From the NCBI GenBank assembly GCA_963746905.1, contig CAVVCY010000003.1:434001-498000 (forward strand): DNA of 64,000 nucleotides. The letters are read 5' to 3'. A model generated the notes under the pieces. The model saw only the letters and a program-made list of their open reading frames with translations, was not told the origin of the DNA and ran no database searches. The position numbers and the translations under genes were made by a program. This DNA comes from JALYNX01 sp963746905 (GTDB lineage Bacteria; Actinomycetota; Acidimicrobiia; Spongiisociales; ZC4RG35). Shown here piece after piece: positions 54,960 to 63,642 of the stretch (position 1 is its first letter; each line of letters opens with the position of its first letter).

Positions 54960-55278
54960 TCAGCTACCCCGATAGGTGGTGTACCCGTAAGGGCTGATCA
55001 AGAGCGGTATGTGATAGTGGTCCTGGTCTTCGTCGAGGTCGACCACCACGTGGACCTGGGGGATAGAAGGGGTTGCCCGCATCGCCGGTCTCGAAGACGA
55101 GCCGATAGACACCGCTGAACACGGCGCCGGCCAGCATCACGATTCGCCCGTTGACATCGGTCACCCCATCGGACATGTGCTGCCAATGGCCATCGAGAGA
55201 GCGCTCGATGGTCACGGTGACCCCCTCCACCGGCTCGCCGCTAGCGGTGTCGAGGACATGGGTGCTCACAGACGTCAC
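54960..55278 (-). CDS. 5-hydroxyisourate hydrolase, with one apparent frameshift
   Basis: A transthyretin-like HIU hydrolase. It begins STHVLDTASGEPVEGVTV, the conserved N-terminus with the catalytic His. As sequenced the frame is lost after NPFYP. One surplus C in a run of five (plus strand G-run 55058-55062) is responsible; without it the protein continues QVHVVVDLDEDQDHYHIPLL and ends in YTTYRGS, the hallmark tetrapeptide YRGS, at stop 54960-54962. About 105 residues when repaired. The start overlaps the stop of the allantoicase-OHCU gene by ATGA. Confidence 0.88.
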
Positions 55279-56705
55279 TTCTGGTCTCCTTCACACAACA
55301 TTCTGCGGAGTCTGGTCGTCGTGATCGACCGCTGCTCACGGGACGCGTTCTCGATCTCTTGCACCCTGTCGTTTTCGAGCCGCCTCTGGGCGAGCGCCAG
55401 CATTTCCTCCGCCGTCTTCCCGGTTGCATAGACGATATAGGTGAAACCGAACCGTTCTTCATAGCGACGATTCGCCTCGGCGATGGCGGCCAGGGTGTCG
55501 GTTCCGGCATCGGATGCACCGGACTGCTCCTGGTTGGCGGTTTGGTCCCCTCGTTCCCCGATCCGAGGATGCCCTTCGAAGCCCTCCAACCAGTCCGCCT
55601 CGGTGAGTTGGTCGAAGGCGGATTCGGCCGCGGCGTGCACTTCCAGCGAACCGGGATAAGGGCGCCCGGCCAACATCGAGCCGGCCCAGACGCCCGATGC
55701 GCAGGCGTGTCTGAAGAAACGCCTCGCCGCCTGGGCGGTGAGCGCATTGAGATAGGAGAGCCGTTTCTCGACCGCCGCCTGACTGTCGGGGTGGCCCAGG
55801 GCCTTGATCCGGGCCAGTCCACCGTCGGGGTGGATGTCCACCCGCAAGTAGGCGCTGTGGGTCGGCTCCGGAAGATCGAGGCCGGCTGCCTCATGTGGGT
55901 TGACGGCAACCCGATCCAGGATCATGGTCCAAGCCGAGGCGTCTTCGGACACCGAGATCGAGACCCAACCCGGTGCGTTGCCCTTGAAATGCCGGGTGTC
56001 GATCACCACCGTCTCCAAGAGCCCCGGCATCCCTAGACGCAGTTCCACCCAGTCGTTGCCCGGGCCGCGGCGACGCTTGGTCTCCCAGCCGTCCCACATC
56101 CCCGCCGGCTCAGTGGGCCGGAGCAGGTTGGAGGGAGGCGAATAATGGACATCCGAGGCATCGACCGGCTCACCGCCGACCAGCATCGAGGCCAGATCGA
56201 CCGGTTCCCCATCAGGGCAGACCTGGGAGCGCGAAGGGATCGGGGTGCCCTCGACCCGCAACCGGGCGACGCCCCCATCGGGAAAGATGTTGAGCCGGAG
56301 ATAGGTGAACCGGTGTGGGTCGGCCACCGTGAACGATGCCCGGGAGTCGCCCGAGAGGGCAGTTAGGGGCAGAAGTTCCTCCCATTCGGCGGTCTCTAGT
56401 TGGCCGTCGTCGCCTTCGCCGCACCCTTCCAACGAGAAGGACTCGGCGTAGTTGCCGGTGAAGAAGGAGGTGTCCACGGTTACCTGCTCGACTCGTCCCG
56501 GGACTCCGAGGGCGATGAGGCACCAATCGTGCCCGGGGTCTCGGCGCCGCCTGGTCTCCCAGCCGTCCATCCACTTCCCGCGATCGGTGTATTCGGAATT
56601 GGAGATCGGATCGGCCAGTGAGATCAGATTCGAGGCGGGTGCAAAGAACTCGTCGTTGCAGGCGACGATCCGCCCACCGACGGCACTCGAGATCAGGTCG
56701 ACCAT
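55275..56705 (-). CDS. Allantoicase - OHCU decarboxylase fusion
   Basis: A 476-residue two-enzyme fusion. Residues about 1-320 are allantoicase, with its two internal repeats recognisable by KWMDGWETRRRRDPGHDW and GMWDGWETKRRRGPGNDW plus paired LRLNIFPDGGVARLRVEG / LRVDIHPDGGLARIKALG. Residues about 325-476 are OHCU decarboxylase (LNALTAQAARRFFRHACAS, EGFEGHPRIGERG, ERFGFTYIVYATGKTAEEML). It combines the step that makes S-allantoin with the step that splits allantoate to ureidoglycolate and urea. ATG 56703-56705; overlaps allantoinase by 13 bases and hiuH by 4. Confidence 0.93.
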   Translation of the reverse strand: MVDLISSAVGGRIVACNDEFFAPASNLISLADPISNSEYTDRGKWMDGWETRRRRDPGHDWCLIALGVPGRVEQVTVDTSFFTGNYAESFSLEGCGEGDDGQLETAEWEELLPLTALSGDSRASFTVADPHRFTYLRLNIFPDGGVARLRVEGTPIPSRSQVCPDGEPVDLASMLVGGEPVDASDVHYSPPSNLLRPTEPAGMWDGWETKRRRGPGNDWVELRLGMPGLLETVVIDTRHFKGNAPGWVSISVSEDASAWTMILDRVAVNPHEAAGLDLPEPTHSAYLRVDIHPDGGLARIKALGHPDSQAAVEKRLSYLNALTAQAARRFFRHACASGVWAGSMLAGRPYPGSLEVHAAAESAFDQLTEADWLEGFEGHPRIGERGDQTANQEQSGASDAGTDTLAAIAEANRRYEERFGFTYIVYATGKTAEEMLALAQRRLENDRVQEIENASREQRSITTTRLRRMLCEGDQK

Positions 56706-58003
56706 GTTCGCTCCAGCATCCTGCCACCCACCCCGATGACTCCGGTCGCCGGGGTGAACAGAGTCTGCCCGCCCAGGATCACCTTCTCCACTTTGCCCCG
56801 TAGCCGCATTCCCTCGTATGGGGTGAGGGGGTGGCGGTGCTCGAGCCCGGCCCCCACCACATCGGAGACGGCGTCGGGGTCCCAGATCACGAGGTCGGCG
56901 TCCTTTCCGACTTCGATGGCGCCTTTCCCGTCGAGCCCGGCGAGACGGGCTGGAGCGGTGGATAGCCATTCTGTGAGCCGATCGAAACCGAAGCCGCGAC
57001 GACTGGCCTCAGTCCAGGTGGCCTGAAGCCGGATCTGCAGCGAGCTGATGCCTCCCCAGGCGGCGCCGAAGTCCCCGCTCTCGACCTGCTTCAGATCGGG
57101 CGGCGACGGTGAGTGGTCGGACACGATCATGGTCAGCGTTCCCTCGCCCAGGGCTTCCCACAGCGCTTCCCGGTGGGCAGTGCCCCGGATCGGTGGGGCA
57201 CATTTGAACTCGGTGGCGCCGGTCCCGATCTGCTCGGCGGTGAAGGTGAGGTAGTGAGGACAAGTCTCGGCGCTGATGCCGGGTCCCGCCGATCGCAGCA
57301 CGTCGGCGGCGTCGGCAGACGAAACGTGGAGGATGTGAATCTGACCACCGGCTTCCAGGCCCAGGGAAATGGCGACCTCGATCGCCTCCGCCTCGCACTC
57401 CGCCGGCCGCGATTCGAGGTACCGGCCGTAGTTTCGAGGATCGCCGGTCATCGGATGGAGCCGGGCTGGATCCTCGGCGTGGAGCAAGAGCGGGACTCTG
57501 AGCCGGGCCAGAGTGGAAAGGGCGGCCTCCAGCCCGTCAACCGTCATCGGGGGGAACTCGGGGACCCCGGAGTCGACGAGGAATGACTTGAAACCGCAGA
57601 CACCGGCCTTGACCAGATCCTCGAGCCAGAACTCGGAGCCGGGGATCAGACCGCCCCAGAATGCGAGGTCGACGGCTATCGCTCCTTGGGCGGCCGTGCG
57701 TTTGACCGCAAGCGACTCGGGGTTCACCGTGGGCGGGATCGAGTTCAGAGGCATGTCGACGATCGTCGTCGTGCCTCCGGCCGCCGCGGCCCTGGTCGCA
57801 GTGGGGAAGCCCTCCCAATCCGAGCGCCCCGGGTCGTTCACATGGACATGGGAATCGACCAGGCCAGGCATGACTACCAGATCCCCGAAATCCTCATCAG
57901 CAGGGCCATTTCCGATCTCGACGATCACACCGCTCTCGTGGCGGATGGTGGCCGGGCGCACCCCATCCGGCAGAACGACACGCCGGCTGCGCAAGGAAGG
58001 CAC
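56693..58003 (-). CDS. allB: Allantoinase
   Basis: A 436-residue cyclic amidohydrolase opening allantoin to allantoate. The metal site shows GLVDSHVHVNDPGRSDWEGF, the carboxylated Lys lies in GFKSFLVDSG, and LLHAEDPARL, IHILHVSSADAADVL and MIVSDHSPSPPDLK supply the other ligands. The GxxxDxH-type start and PPDLK loop favour allantoinase over dihydropyrimidinase. GTG 58001-58003 starts the gene; it heads the minus-strand operon allB, alc-OHCU, hiuH, uricase, corC. Confidence 0.93.
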   Translation of the reverse strand: MPSLRSRRVVLPDGVRPATIRHESGVIVEIGNGPADEDFGDLVVMPGLVDSHVHVNDPGRSDWEGFPTATRAAAAGGTTTIVDMPLNSIPPTVNPESLAVKRTAAQGAIAVDLAFWGGLIPGSEFWLEDLVKAGVCGFKSFLVDSGVPEFPPMTVDGLEAALSTLARLRVPLLLHAEDPARLHPMTGDPRNYGRYLESRPAECEAEAIEVAISLGLEAGGQIHILHVSSADAADVLRSAGPGISAETCPHYLTFTAEQIGTGATEFKCAPPIRGTAHREALWEALGEGTLTMIVSDHSPSPPDLKQVESGDFGAAWGGISSLQIRLQATWTEASRRGFGFDRLTEWLSTAPARLAGLDGKGAIEVGKDADLVIWDPDAVSDVVGAGLEHRHPLTPYEGMRLRGKVEKVILGGQTLFTPATGVIGVGGRMLERTWST

Positions 58004-58089
58004 TGCCCGAAGCTAATCGATCCACCGCGCCGAGCACCGCGCCAGGTATCTTTGACTCGCTCGCAACAGGCCTATAAGGAGTGTTGAAG

Positions 58090-58617
58090 ATGGCTATGAC
58101 GGCGTCCCCGGAACGAACGGTCAACTACGCGTTCCTCCTCGGCGGCATCACCGCCGCCATTTTCGGGATCATCCTCCTCATCCGTGGGGAAGAGGCCCTC
58201 ACCTTGGTTGTGGTGATCCTCGGTCTGTGGTGGCTCATCCACGGCGCCTTCATGATGTTCTCGGTGTTCATCGACAGCAGCGACTGGGGTTGGAAGGTCG
58301 CCATCGGGCTCTTGGGGATGATCGCCGGGATCGCTGTCCTCATGAACCCCCAGGACGCCACCAACTTCCTGAAGGGAGCGTTCGGCGTCTTTCTGGGCGT
58401 GATGGGAATCCTGATCGGGATCGCCGCCTTCGTCGGCGCCTTCCGTGGAGGAGGCCTCGGCGCCGGTGTGTTCGGGGCGGTCAGCATCATCCTCGGGTTG
58501 CTGGTCTTGTTCAACGCCCAGTTCACCGTCGACCTGCTGATCACTCTCTTCGCCGTGATGCTCCTGGTCGACGCCGTCGCCGGGATCTACCTCGGGCTCA
58601 AATACCGGGACGCCTAG
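58090..58617 (+). CDS. HdeD/DUF308-family membrane protein
   Basis: A 175-residue protein with six membrane segments in the HdeD arrangement (for example FLLGGITAAIFGIILLIRG, LTLVVVILGLWWLIHGAFMMFS and a C-terminal LLVLFNAQFTVDLLITLFAVML). The family is loosely tied to acid or general stress. AAGGAG eight bases before ATG 58090 fixes the start. Divergent from allB. Confidence 0.85.
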   Translation: MAMTASPERTVNYAFLLGGITAAIFGIILLIRGEEALTLVVVILGLWWLIHGAFMMFSVFIDSSDWGWKVAIGLLGMIAGIAVLMNPQDATNFLKGAFGVFLGVMGILIGIAAFVGAFRGGGLGAGVFGAVSIILGLLVLFNAQFTVDLLITLFAVMLLVDAVAGIYLGLKYRDA

Positions 58618-58661
58618 CCGCCCCCGATTTCACTGTAAGTACACTCTGACCGCGGAGAAGG

Positions 58662-60026
58662 GTGGCTAGCGCGCGCAGCGGTCGGGTGTTCCAGTTGGCG
58701 ATCTTGATCTCGATGGGCTGTTTGCTGGCGTGCACTGGTGCCCCGGGCAGCAGTCCCGACCCCACAGTCGCCTCCGCCGGCGACCCGCTGACGGCGACCA
58801 CCACAATCGCGAGCCAGCCAACCATCACCACTGCCGAGGGATGCGAACCCCCTTCAGACGGTGTCGACTGGCGTGACGACGGCACGGTCACCCTGGAGCA
58901 GATCTCCTCCGGGGACGGAGTCGAGGTCTACGCCGCCGGATACCCCCTTCCCGGGCCCACCGAAGGGTTGTGGACACAATGGGGTCAAGGAATATCCCTC
59001 AACGACGGTCGGCATCTTTCCGCCGTTGGCGACCATCTCGGGATCGACGCCAACTCCTACTTGTTCGTCTACGACGAGGAAGCGCGCACCCTGACCCGAT
59101 TCGGGGATGTCCTCTCTGTGGTGCCCCATGAGCCAGGGACCTTCGGATACGGGAAGATCCACGCCCAGATGGTGAGAGACGCCTGTGGATCGGTCTGGGC
59201 CGCCACCTACTGGGGAACCCGCGATGGCCTGGTGTACGGCGACGGGTACGAAGGCGACCGTCTGCTCGAGATCGATCCCGCCGCGATGACGATCTCCGAC
59301 CGGGGCGCCTTCGCCGGGGAGCATGGCAATCCAACTATGACGATGTCGGGCGACGGGCAGACCCTGGTTGCCGGCTCGGTCGATGTCGAATCGGAGGAGC
59401 CCGACCGTGGGCTGCTGACTGTTTACGACACCTCGACCAGGGAAACAGTCAACCAGATCGACGATCCGCGTCAGGAGGGTTTCCGTGCGCTCGGAATCGA
59501 CCCGGTGAGCGGCAACGTCTTCTACTCGATCGGCGACAATTCGCTGGCGGCTCTCGACCCCGCCACCGGTGAGCTCTCCGACCTCGGCGTGACACTTCCC
59601 GGGTGGTGGTTGCGCTCGGTCACCCCGCCCGCACCCAATGGGACGGTGTACGGGGTCGCCGACGACGAGCCCGGCCTCTTCTCCATCTCCCCCGACGGCC
59701 GGTTGACCGATCTCGGTGATCCGGACGGGAGCGTCACGTCTATTGCGATGACACCTGATGGCTCACGCATCTTCTGGATGCCCGACGCCCACGGTGGGGC
59801 CTGGGAAATCGGGGCCCCAATCCGCTCCATGGACACCTCGACCGGGGAGATCGTCGAAGTGACCACACTGGTCGACGCTTTCGCCGACAAACTGGGGCTC
59901 CTGCCTGGTGGCAGCTACTCCCTGGTCTATGACGACGGCCGACTCATCCTCGGGGTGAACGCATCCCCGCTCGATGACGACTCGGGGTTTGGCGTCCCGG
60001 TGTTGGTGGTCATCGAGGGCGTATGA
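58662..60026 (+). CDS. Exported lipoprotein with beta-propeller-like repeats
   Basis: A 454-residue lipoprotein: signal segment FQLAILISMGCLLACTG with lipobox LLAC, a Thr-rich spacer, then WD/NHL-like repeated units (for example TMTMSGDGQTLVAGS, RALGIDPVSGNVFYSIGDNSLAALDPATG, GLFSISPDGRLTDLG, VTSIAMTPDGSRIFW). It likely folds as a surface beta-propeller; ligand unknown. GTG 58662 is preceded by AGAAGG. Overlaps the next lipoprotein gene by ATGA, suggesting they act together. Confidence 0.8.
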   Translation: MASARSGRVFQLAILISMGCLLACTGAPGSSPDPTVASAGDPLTATTTIASQPTITTAEGCEPPSDGVDWRDDGTVTLEQISSGDGVEVYAAGYPLPGPTEGLWTQWGQGISLNDGRHLSAVGDHLGIDANSYLFVYDEEARTLTRFGDVLSVVPHEPGTFGYGKIHAQMVRDACGSVWAATYWGTRDGLVYGDGYEGDRLLEIDPAAMTISDRGAFAGEHGNPTMTMSGDGQTLVAGSVDVESEEPDRGLLTVYDTSTRETVNQIDDPRQEGFRALGIDPVSGNVFYSIGDNSLAALDPATGELSDLGVTLPGWWLRSVTPPAPNGTVYGVADDEPGLFSISPDGRLTDLGDPDGSVTSIAMTPDGSRIFWMPDAHGGAWEIGAPIRSMDTSTGEIVEVTTLVDAFADKLGLLPGGSYSLVYDDGRLILGVNASPLDDDSGFGVPVLVVIEGV

Positions 60027-61663
60027 GCCGGAATCTGGCGACCTCACTCGTCGTCGTGCTCCTGGCTGCTTGCACCGCTTCGGGGTCCAGCGGAACTGCC
60101 ACCAGCCGCCCTGGTGCCCCGACCACCACGACTATTGATGCTGGCTCAGGGACCTCGGTCGCTGAGACCCCAGGGGACCTCACCTGCTGGACCGGCCCCA
60201 CCACCGGCACTCCAGGCCCGATCAGCTTCGCCGACGTCACCGAGGAGATGGGCCTGATCGATCCCCTGATCGGGATGTACGGGCACACCGGCGCCTTCGG
60301 AGATCCCAACGGCGACGGTTACCCCGACCTGGTGTTCGGCACCTTCGCCGACCGGGAGATCGAGGACTATCAGGTTCGGGGAGCGGACGGCCCCCGACCC
60401 GACCAGTTGCTGCTCAGCACACCCGGATTGACTCCCCTCGATGGGTGGAGCACTGAGCTGGGGCGCACCTCGGGGGCGGTGTTCGCCGACTTCGACGGGG
60501 ACGGCGACGACGACCTTCTCCTCATCCGCCATGCCGGGCGCTCCGCCGACTCGGAGACCCCGAGCCGTCTCTTCGAGAACGTCGACGGCACACTCCAGCC
60601 CCACGGCGAGATCCTTCCTCCTGATTTCCGGGGAAGAACTCCGGCGGTTGCTGACTTCGACCGCGATGGTCTCCTCGATCTCTACGTATCCGAGGACAAC
60701 TCCGGCGAGACCGGCGGACTGCTCCTTCACAATGAGGGCTCACTCGAGTTCACCGACGTGACCGGCGGTTCCGGGCTAGAAGGGGTATTGGCCCTGAGTG
60801 CCGCCGCCGGAGATCTCAACGGTGACGGCCTCCCCGACCTAGCCACCTCCACCGCGGTGTTCCTCAACCAGGGCAGTCTCGCCTTTGAGGACGTGACTCC
60901 GGCCGACTACGCGGCGATCCCCGTCGGAATCGAGGACGACGCAGCCGGGGTCGCAATCGGCGATCTCAACAAGGACGGGATGCCCGAGATCGTGGTCGGC
61001 CAGCATTATCGGGCGACGGTGGAATTCGACTCCGAGATCCCGGTGCGCGTATTCCTCAACCAGGAAAGTGGGTTCGAGGACGTCACCGAGGAGGCCGGGC
61101 TCACCCCTCTCCCCACTCTGGCACCCCATGTCGAAATCGCGGATATCGACAACGACGGCTGGCCGGACATCGTCACTTCGGCCTCGGCCAGTGATGGGAA
61201 CGCCCCCGCCGTCTATCGCAATCTCGGCGGGGCAGCCATCTCCTTCGAAGTCTCCTCAGGGCTTGGGTCGGATCAGTACTGGGTAGGCGCCCCGGTAGTC
61301 GACGTGGACCGCGACGGACGACTCGATGTCTTCGGGGTCGAATGGGAGCCGGCGCTCCCCTCGATCATGTTCCGCAACACCGGTGACAGCGGTCATTGGC
61401 TCGAGGTGTCGATTGGTGGCCCGGGACGGGGCATCGGTGCCGTGGTCACGGTGTCCACCGAAGACGGCACTGTGATCGCGCGCCAGGAGATCAGCGCCGG
61501 GGGCGGCTACGCCTCGGGGCATCTCCCCGTGGCCCACTTCGGCCTGGGCGCTTCGACCGAGGCGGTTGTCAGGATCCAGATGCCCGACGGGACCGTCACC
61601 GAACTGCCCGGAATCCTCGCTGACCAGCACCTACGCTGGCCCCAGGGGTGTGGAGGGCAGTAG
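60023..61663 (+). CDS. Exported lipoprotein with FG-GAP/VCBS repeats and C-terminal UnbV/ASPIC domain
   Basis: A 546-residue lipoprotein: LVVVLLAAC lipobox, Thr-rich linker, then several calcium-binding-like FG-GAP/VCBS units (FGDPNGDGYPDLVFG, FADFDGDGDDDLLLI, ADFDRDGLLDLYVS, GDLNGDGLPDLATS, GDLNKDGMPEIVVG, ADIDNDGWPDIVTS, VDVDRDGRLDVFG). A UnbV/ASPIC segment follows (GHWLEVSIGGPGRGIGAVV ... GASTEAVVRIQMPDG), as in CRTAC1-like proteins. Surface binding or adhesion is inferred. Coupled to the upstream propeller lipoprotein. Confidence 0.87.
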   Translation: MSRNLATSLVVVLLAACTASGSSGTATSRPGAPTTTTIDAGSGTSVAETPGDLTCWTGPTTGTPGPISFADVTEEMGLIDPLIGMYGHTGAFGDPNGDGYPDLVFGTFADREIEDYQVRGADGPRPDQLLLSTPGLTPLDGWSTELGRTSGAVFADFDGDGDDDLLLIRHAGRSADSETPSRLFENVDGTLQPHGEILPPDFRGRTPAVADFDRDGLLDLYVSEDNSGETGGLLLHNEGSLEFTDVTGGSGLEGVLALSAAAGDLNGDGLPDLATSTAVFLNQGSLAFEDVTPADYAAIPVGIEDDAAGVAIGDLNKDGMPEIVVGQHYRATVEFDSEIPVRVFLNQESGFEDVTEEAGLTPLPTLAPHVEIADIDNDGWPDIVTSASASDGNAPAVYRNLGGAAISFEVSSGLGSDQYWVGAPVVDVDRDGRLDVFGVEWEPALPSIMFRNTGDSGHWLEVSIGGPGRGIGAVVTVSTEDGTVIARQEISAGGGYASGHLPVAHFGLGASTEAVVRIQMPDGTVTELPGILADQHLRWPQGCGGQ

Positions 61664-61721
61664 TCGGCCAACCGGCACGCGGGGCTCCTGCTGTCCGGCC
61701 GGTTGGGTAGCATCGCGACCT

Positions 61722-62999
61722 ATGACCGACCTCGTCACCCGTCACAAGGACGTGATCTCGCCCGTGATCGCTTTCGACACGGATATCCACGCCGTGAAGG
61801 CGGAGGGGATCTGGGTCACCGACGTCAACGGCAGACGCTGGGCCGATTTCGCCTGCGGCACCGCGGTGGTCAACCTCGGTCACAACCACCCGGCGGTCGT
61901 CGAGGCCGCCCACCGCCAGATCGACAGCCTCATGCATTCGGGGTGCATCGTCCGCTACGACGCCATCGTCGAGGCCGCGGAGAGACTTCGGGAGATCACC
62001 CCGCCTGGCATCCAGAAGTTCGCCTTCGCCAACTCTGGCGCTGAGGCGGTCGAAGCCGCCGTGAAGCTCGCCAAATACTCGACCGGGCGTCAGGGAGTCA
62101 TCGCCTTCCGCGGGGCGTTTCATGGGCGGACCATGGGGTCGATTAGCTACACCACCTCCAACGCCAGGTACCGGGATGGGTACCACCCGGTCCTGGGATC
62201 GGTGTTCGTGGCCCCCTTCCCCCACCCCTATCGCTGGGGGATGACCGAGGCCGAGGCCGTCGATCACGCCCTCAACGAGTTGCGGATGACCTTCAAGCAC
62301 GTGGTCACCCCCAAAAACATCGCTTGCTTCTTGGTGGAACCGGTTCAGGGCGAGGGCGGTTACTACCCGGCGCCATCGGCATTCCTCGACGCTCTTAGGG
62401 AACTTGCGAACGAGCACGGGATCATGCTGGTCTACGACGAGGTCCAAACCGGCTTCGGCCGGACCGCCGAGTGGTTCGCAGCCGACCACTTCGACGCCAA
62501 GCCGGACATCATGGCCATGGGCAAGGGGATCGCCAATGGCTTGCCCCTCTCCGCCTATGGATCCTCGGTCGAGATCATGGACAACTGGCCGGTCGGCGCC
62601 CACGGCACCACCTTCGGGGGCAACCCCGTCTCGACCGCCGCCGCGGTGGCGGTGATGGACACCATGGAAGGGCTCCTCCCCCACGCCCGGGAGCTGTCGA
62701 AGCGGGTCTTTGAGCGCTTCCATGAGATGGCGGAGAGTCACCCCACGATCGGAGACGTGCGCGGCCTGGGGTTGATGACCGGTGTCGAGTTGGTCACTGA
62801 CCGGGAGAGCCGGACTCCGGACAAGCCCGCCTTCCAGCACGTCGAAAAGCACGCCTACGACCGTGATCTGATTGTCATCAATTGTGGCCCCGACGGGAAC
62901 GTCATCCGTTTCATCCCGCCACTGGTGGCCACCACCGAGGAGGTCGACTGGGCGATGGACCTGCTTGACGAAGGTCTGACCAGTTGGGAGAGCCGCTAG
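61722..62999 (+). CDS. Class III aminotransferase (4-aminobutyrate aminotransferase-like)
   Basis: A 425-residue PLP aminotransferase: FANSGAEAVEAAVKLAKY and FRGAFHGRTMG (cofactor loop), FLVEPVQGEGGYYPA, LVYDEVQTGFGRTAEWFA, and the PLP lysine in MAMGKGIANGLPLSA. The pattern matches GabT and close relatives acting on omega-amino groups. Start ATG 61722. No GABA pathway genes are nearby, and some relatives use glyoxylate or pyruvate as acceptor, which would fit the purine-degradation neighbourhood. Substrate unresolved. Confidence 0.87.
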   Translation: MTDLVTRHKDVISPVIAFDTDIHAVKAEGIWVTDVNGRRWADFACGTAVVNLGHNHPAVVEAAHRQIDSLMHSGCIVRYDAIVEAAERLREITPPGIQKFAFANSGAEAVEAAVKLAKYSTGRQGVIAFRGAFHGRTMGSISYTTSNARYRDGYHPVLGSVFVAPFPHPYRWGMTEAEAVDHALNELRMTFKHVVTPKNIACFLVEPVQGEGGYYPAPSAFLDALRELANEHGIMLVYDEVQTGFGRTAEWFAADHFDAKPDIMAMGKGIANGLPLSAYGSSVEIMDNWPVGAHGTTFGGNPVSTAAAVAVMDTMEGLLPHARELSKRVFERFHEMAESHPTIGDVRGLGLMTGVELVTDRESRTPDKPAFQHVEKHAYDRDLIVINCGPDGNVIRFIPPLVATTEEVDWAMDLLDEGLTSWESR

Positions 63000-63530
63000 C
63001 GGCCAGCCCGACTTCGCCCTGACCGCGGCGATCGCCTGGTCGATGGTTGGATAGAGGGCCGGTCCGGACCCCCGCTCGCCAGTTGGGAGCAGGTCCTGCA
63101 CCTGGCCTATGTCGTGTGCGATCACCAGATCGACCTCATTCGACCGCAATTCTTCGTTTACTTCGATGAGCATTCGCACCGCGGTGACGTCGATCGAGGG
63201 GATGGTCTCGGCATCGATGATCACTGCCTTCGTCCCCGGCCTTGCCGCGGCTGAGCGGATATGGGCACGCACGAACTCCGAGTTGGCAAAGAAGAGGCCG
63301 CTTTCGACCCGAACGATCTCTATGCCAGCAGGCTTGACCGCCTCCGGCCTGCGCTCGATGTCGGTGTAGACGTCTGTGCCCGGAACCACCCCGAGTTCGG
63401 CGATGTGCGGCCTGGAGGACCGATAGACGATGAGCAGGATCGACACGATGATGCCGATGAACAGACCGGGCAGGGTGTCGAAGATGAGAACCCCGAGCAC
63501 CGCTGCCATCGCGGCGATGAAGTCCGGCCG
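62996..63530 (-). pseudogene. SulP anion transporter remnant: last membrane helices plus STAS domain
   Basis: Minus-strand sequence encodes only the end of a SulP permease: PDFIAAMAAVLGVLIFDTLPGLFIGIIV and SILLIVYRSSRPHIAELGVVPGT, then a STAS domain (VRVESGLFFANSEFVRAHI, VIIDAETIPSIDVTAVRML). The roughly 380 residues of transport domain normally in front are absent; upstream lies unrelated sequence and a divergent lipoprotein. Near the end, one surplus base at 63015-63020 makes the frame run on antisense to the aminotransferase gene. Without it the protein ends AVRRSRAGR at 62996. Truncated, probably non-functional as transporter. Confidence 0.7.
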
Positions 63531-63642
63531 GGCGGGGCTGGACGTGGGGCGGCTATTGGGATTCTCCCACCGACTTCCAGCACTTTTCGACAACAGGACA
63601 TTGACCGGGAACCGACTCGTGGTGAAACGACATCTAATCCCC

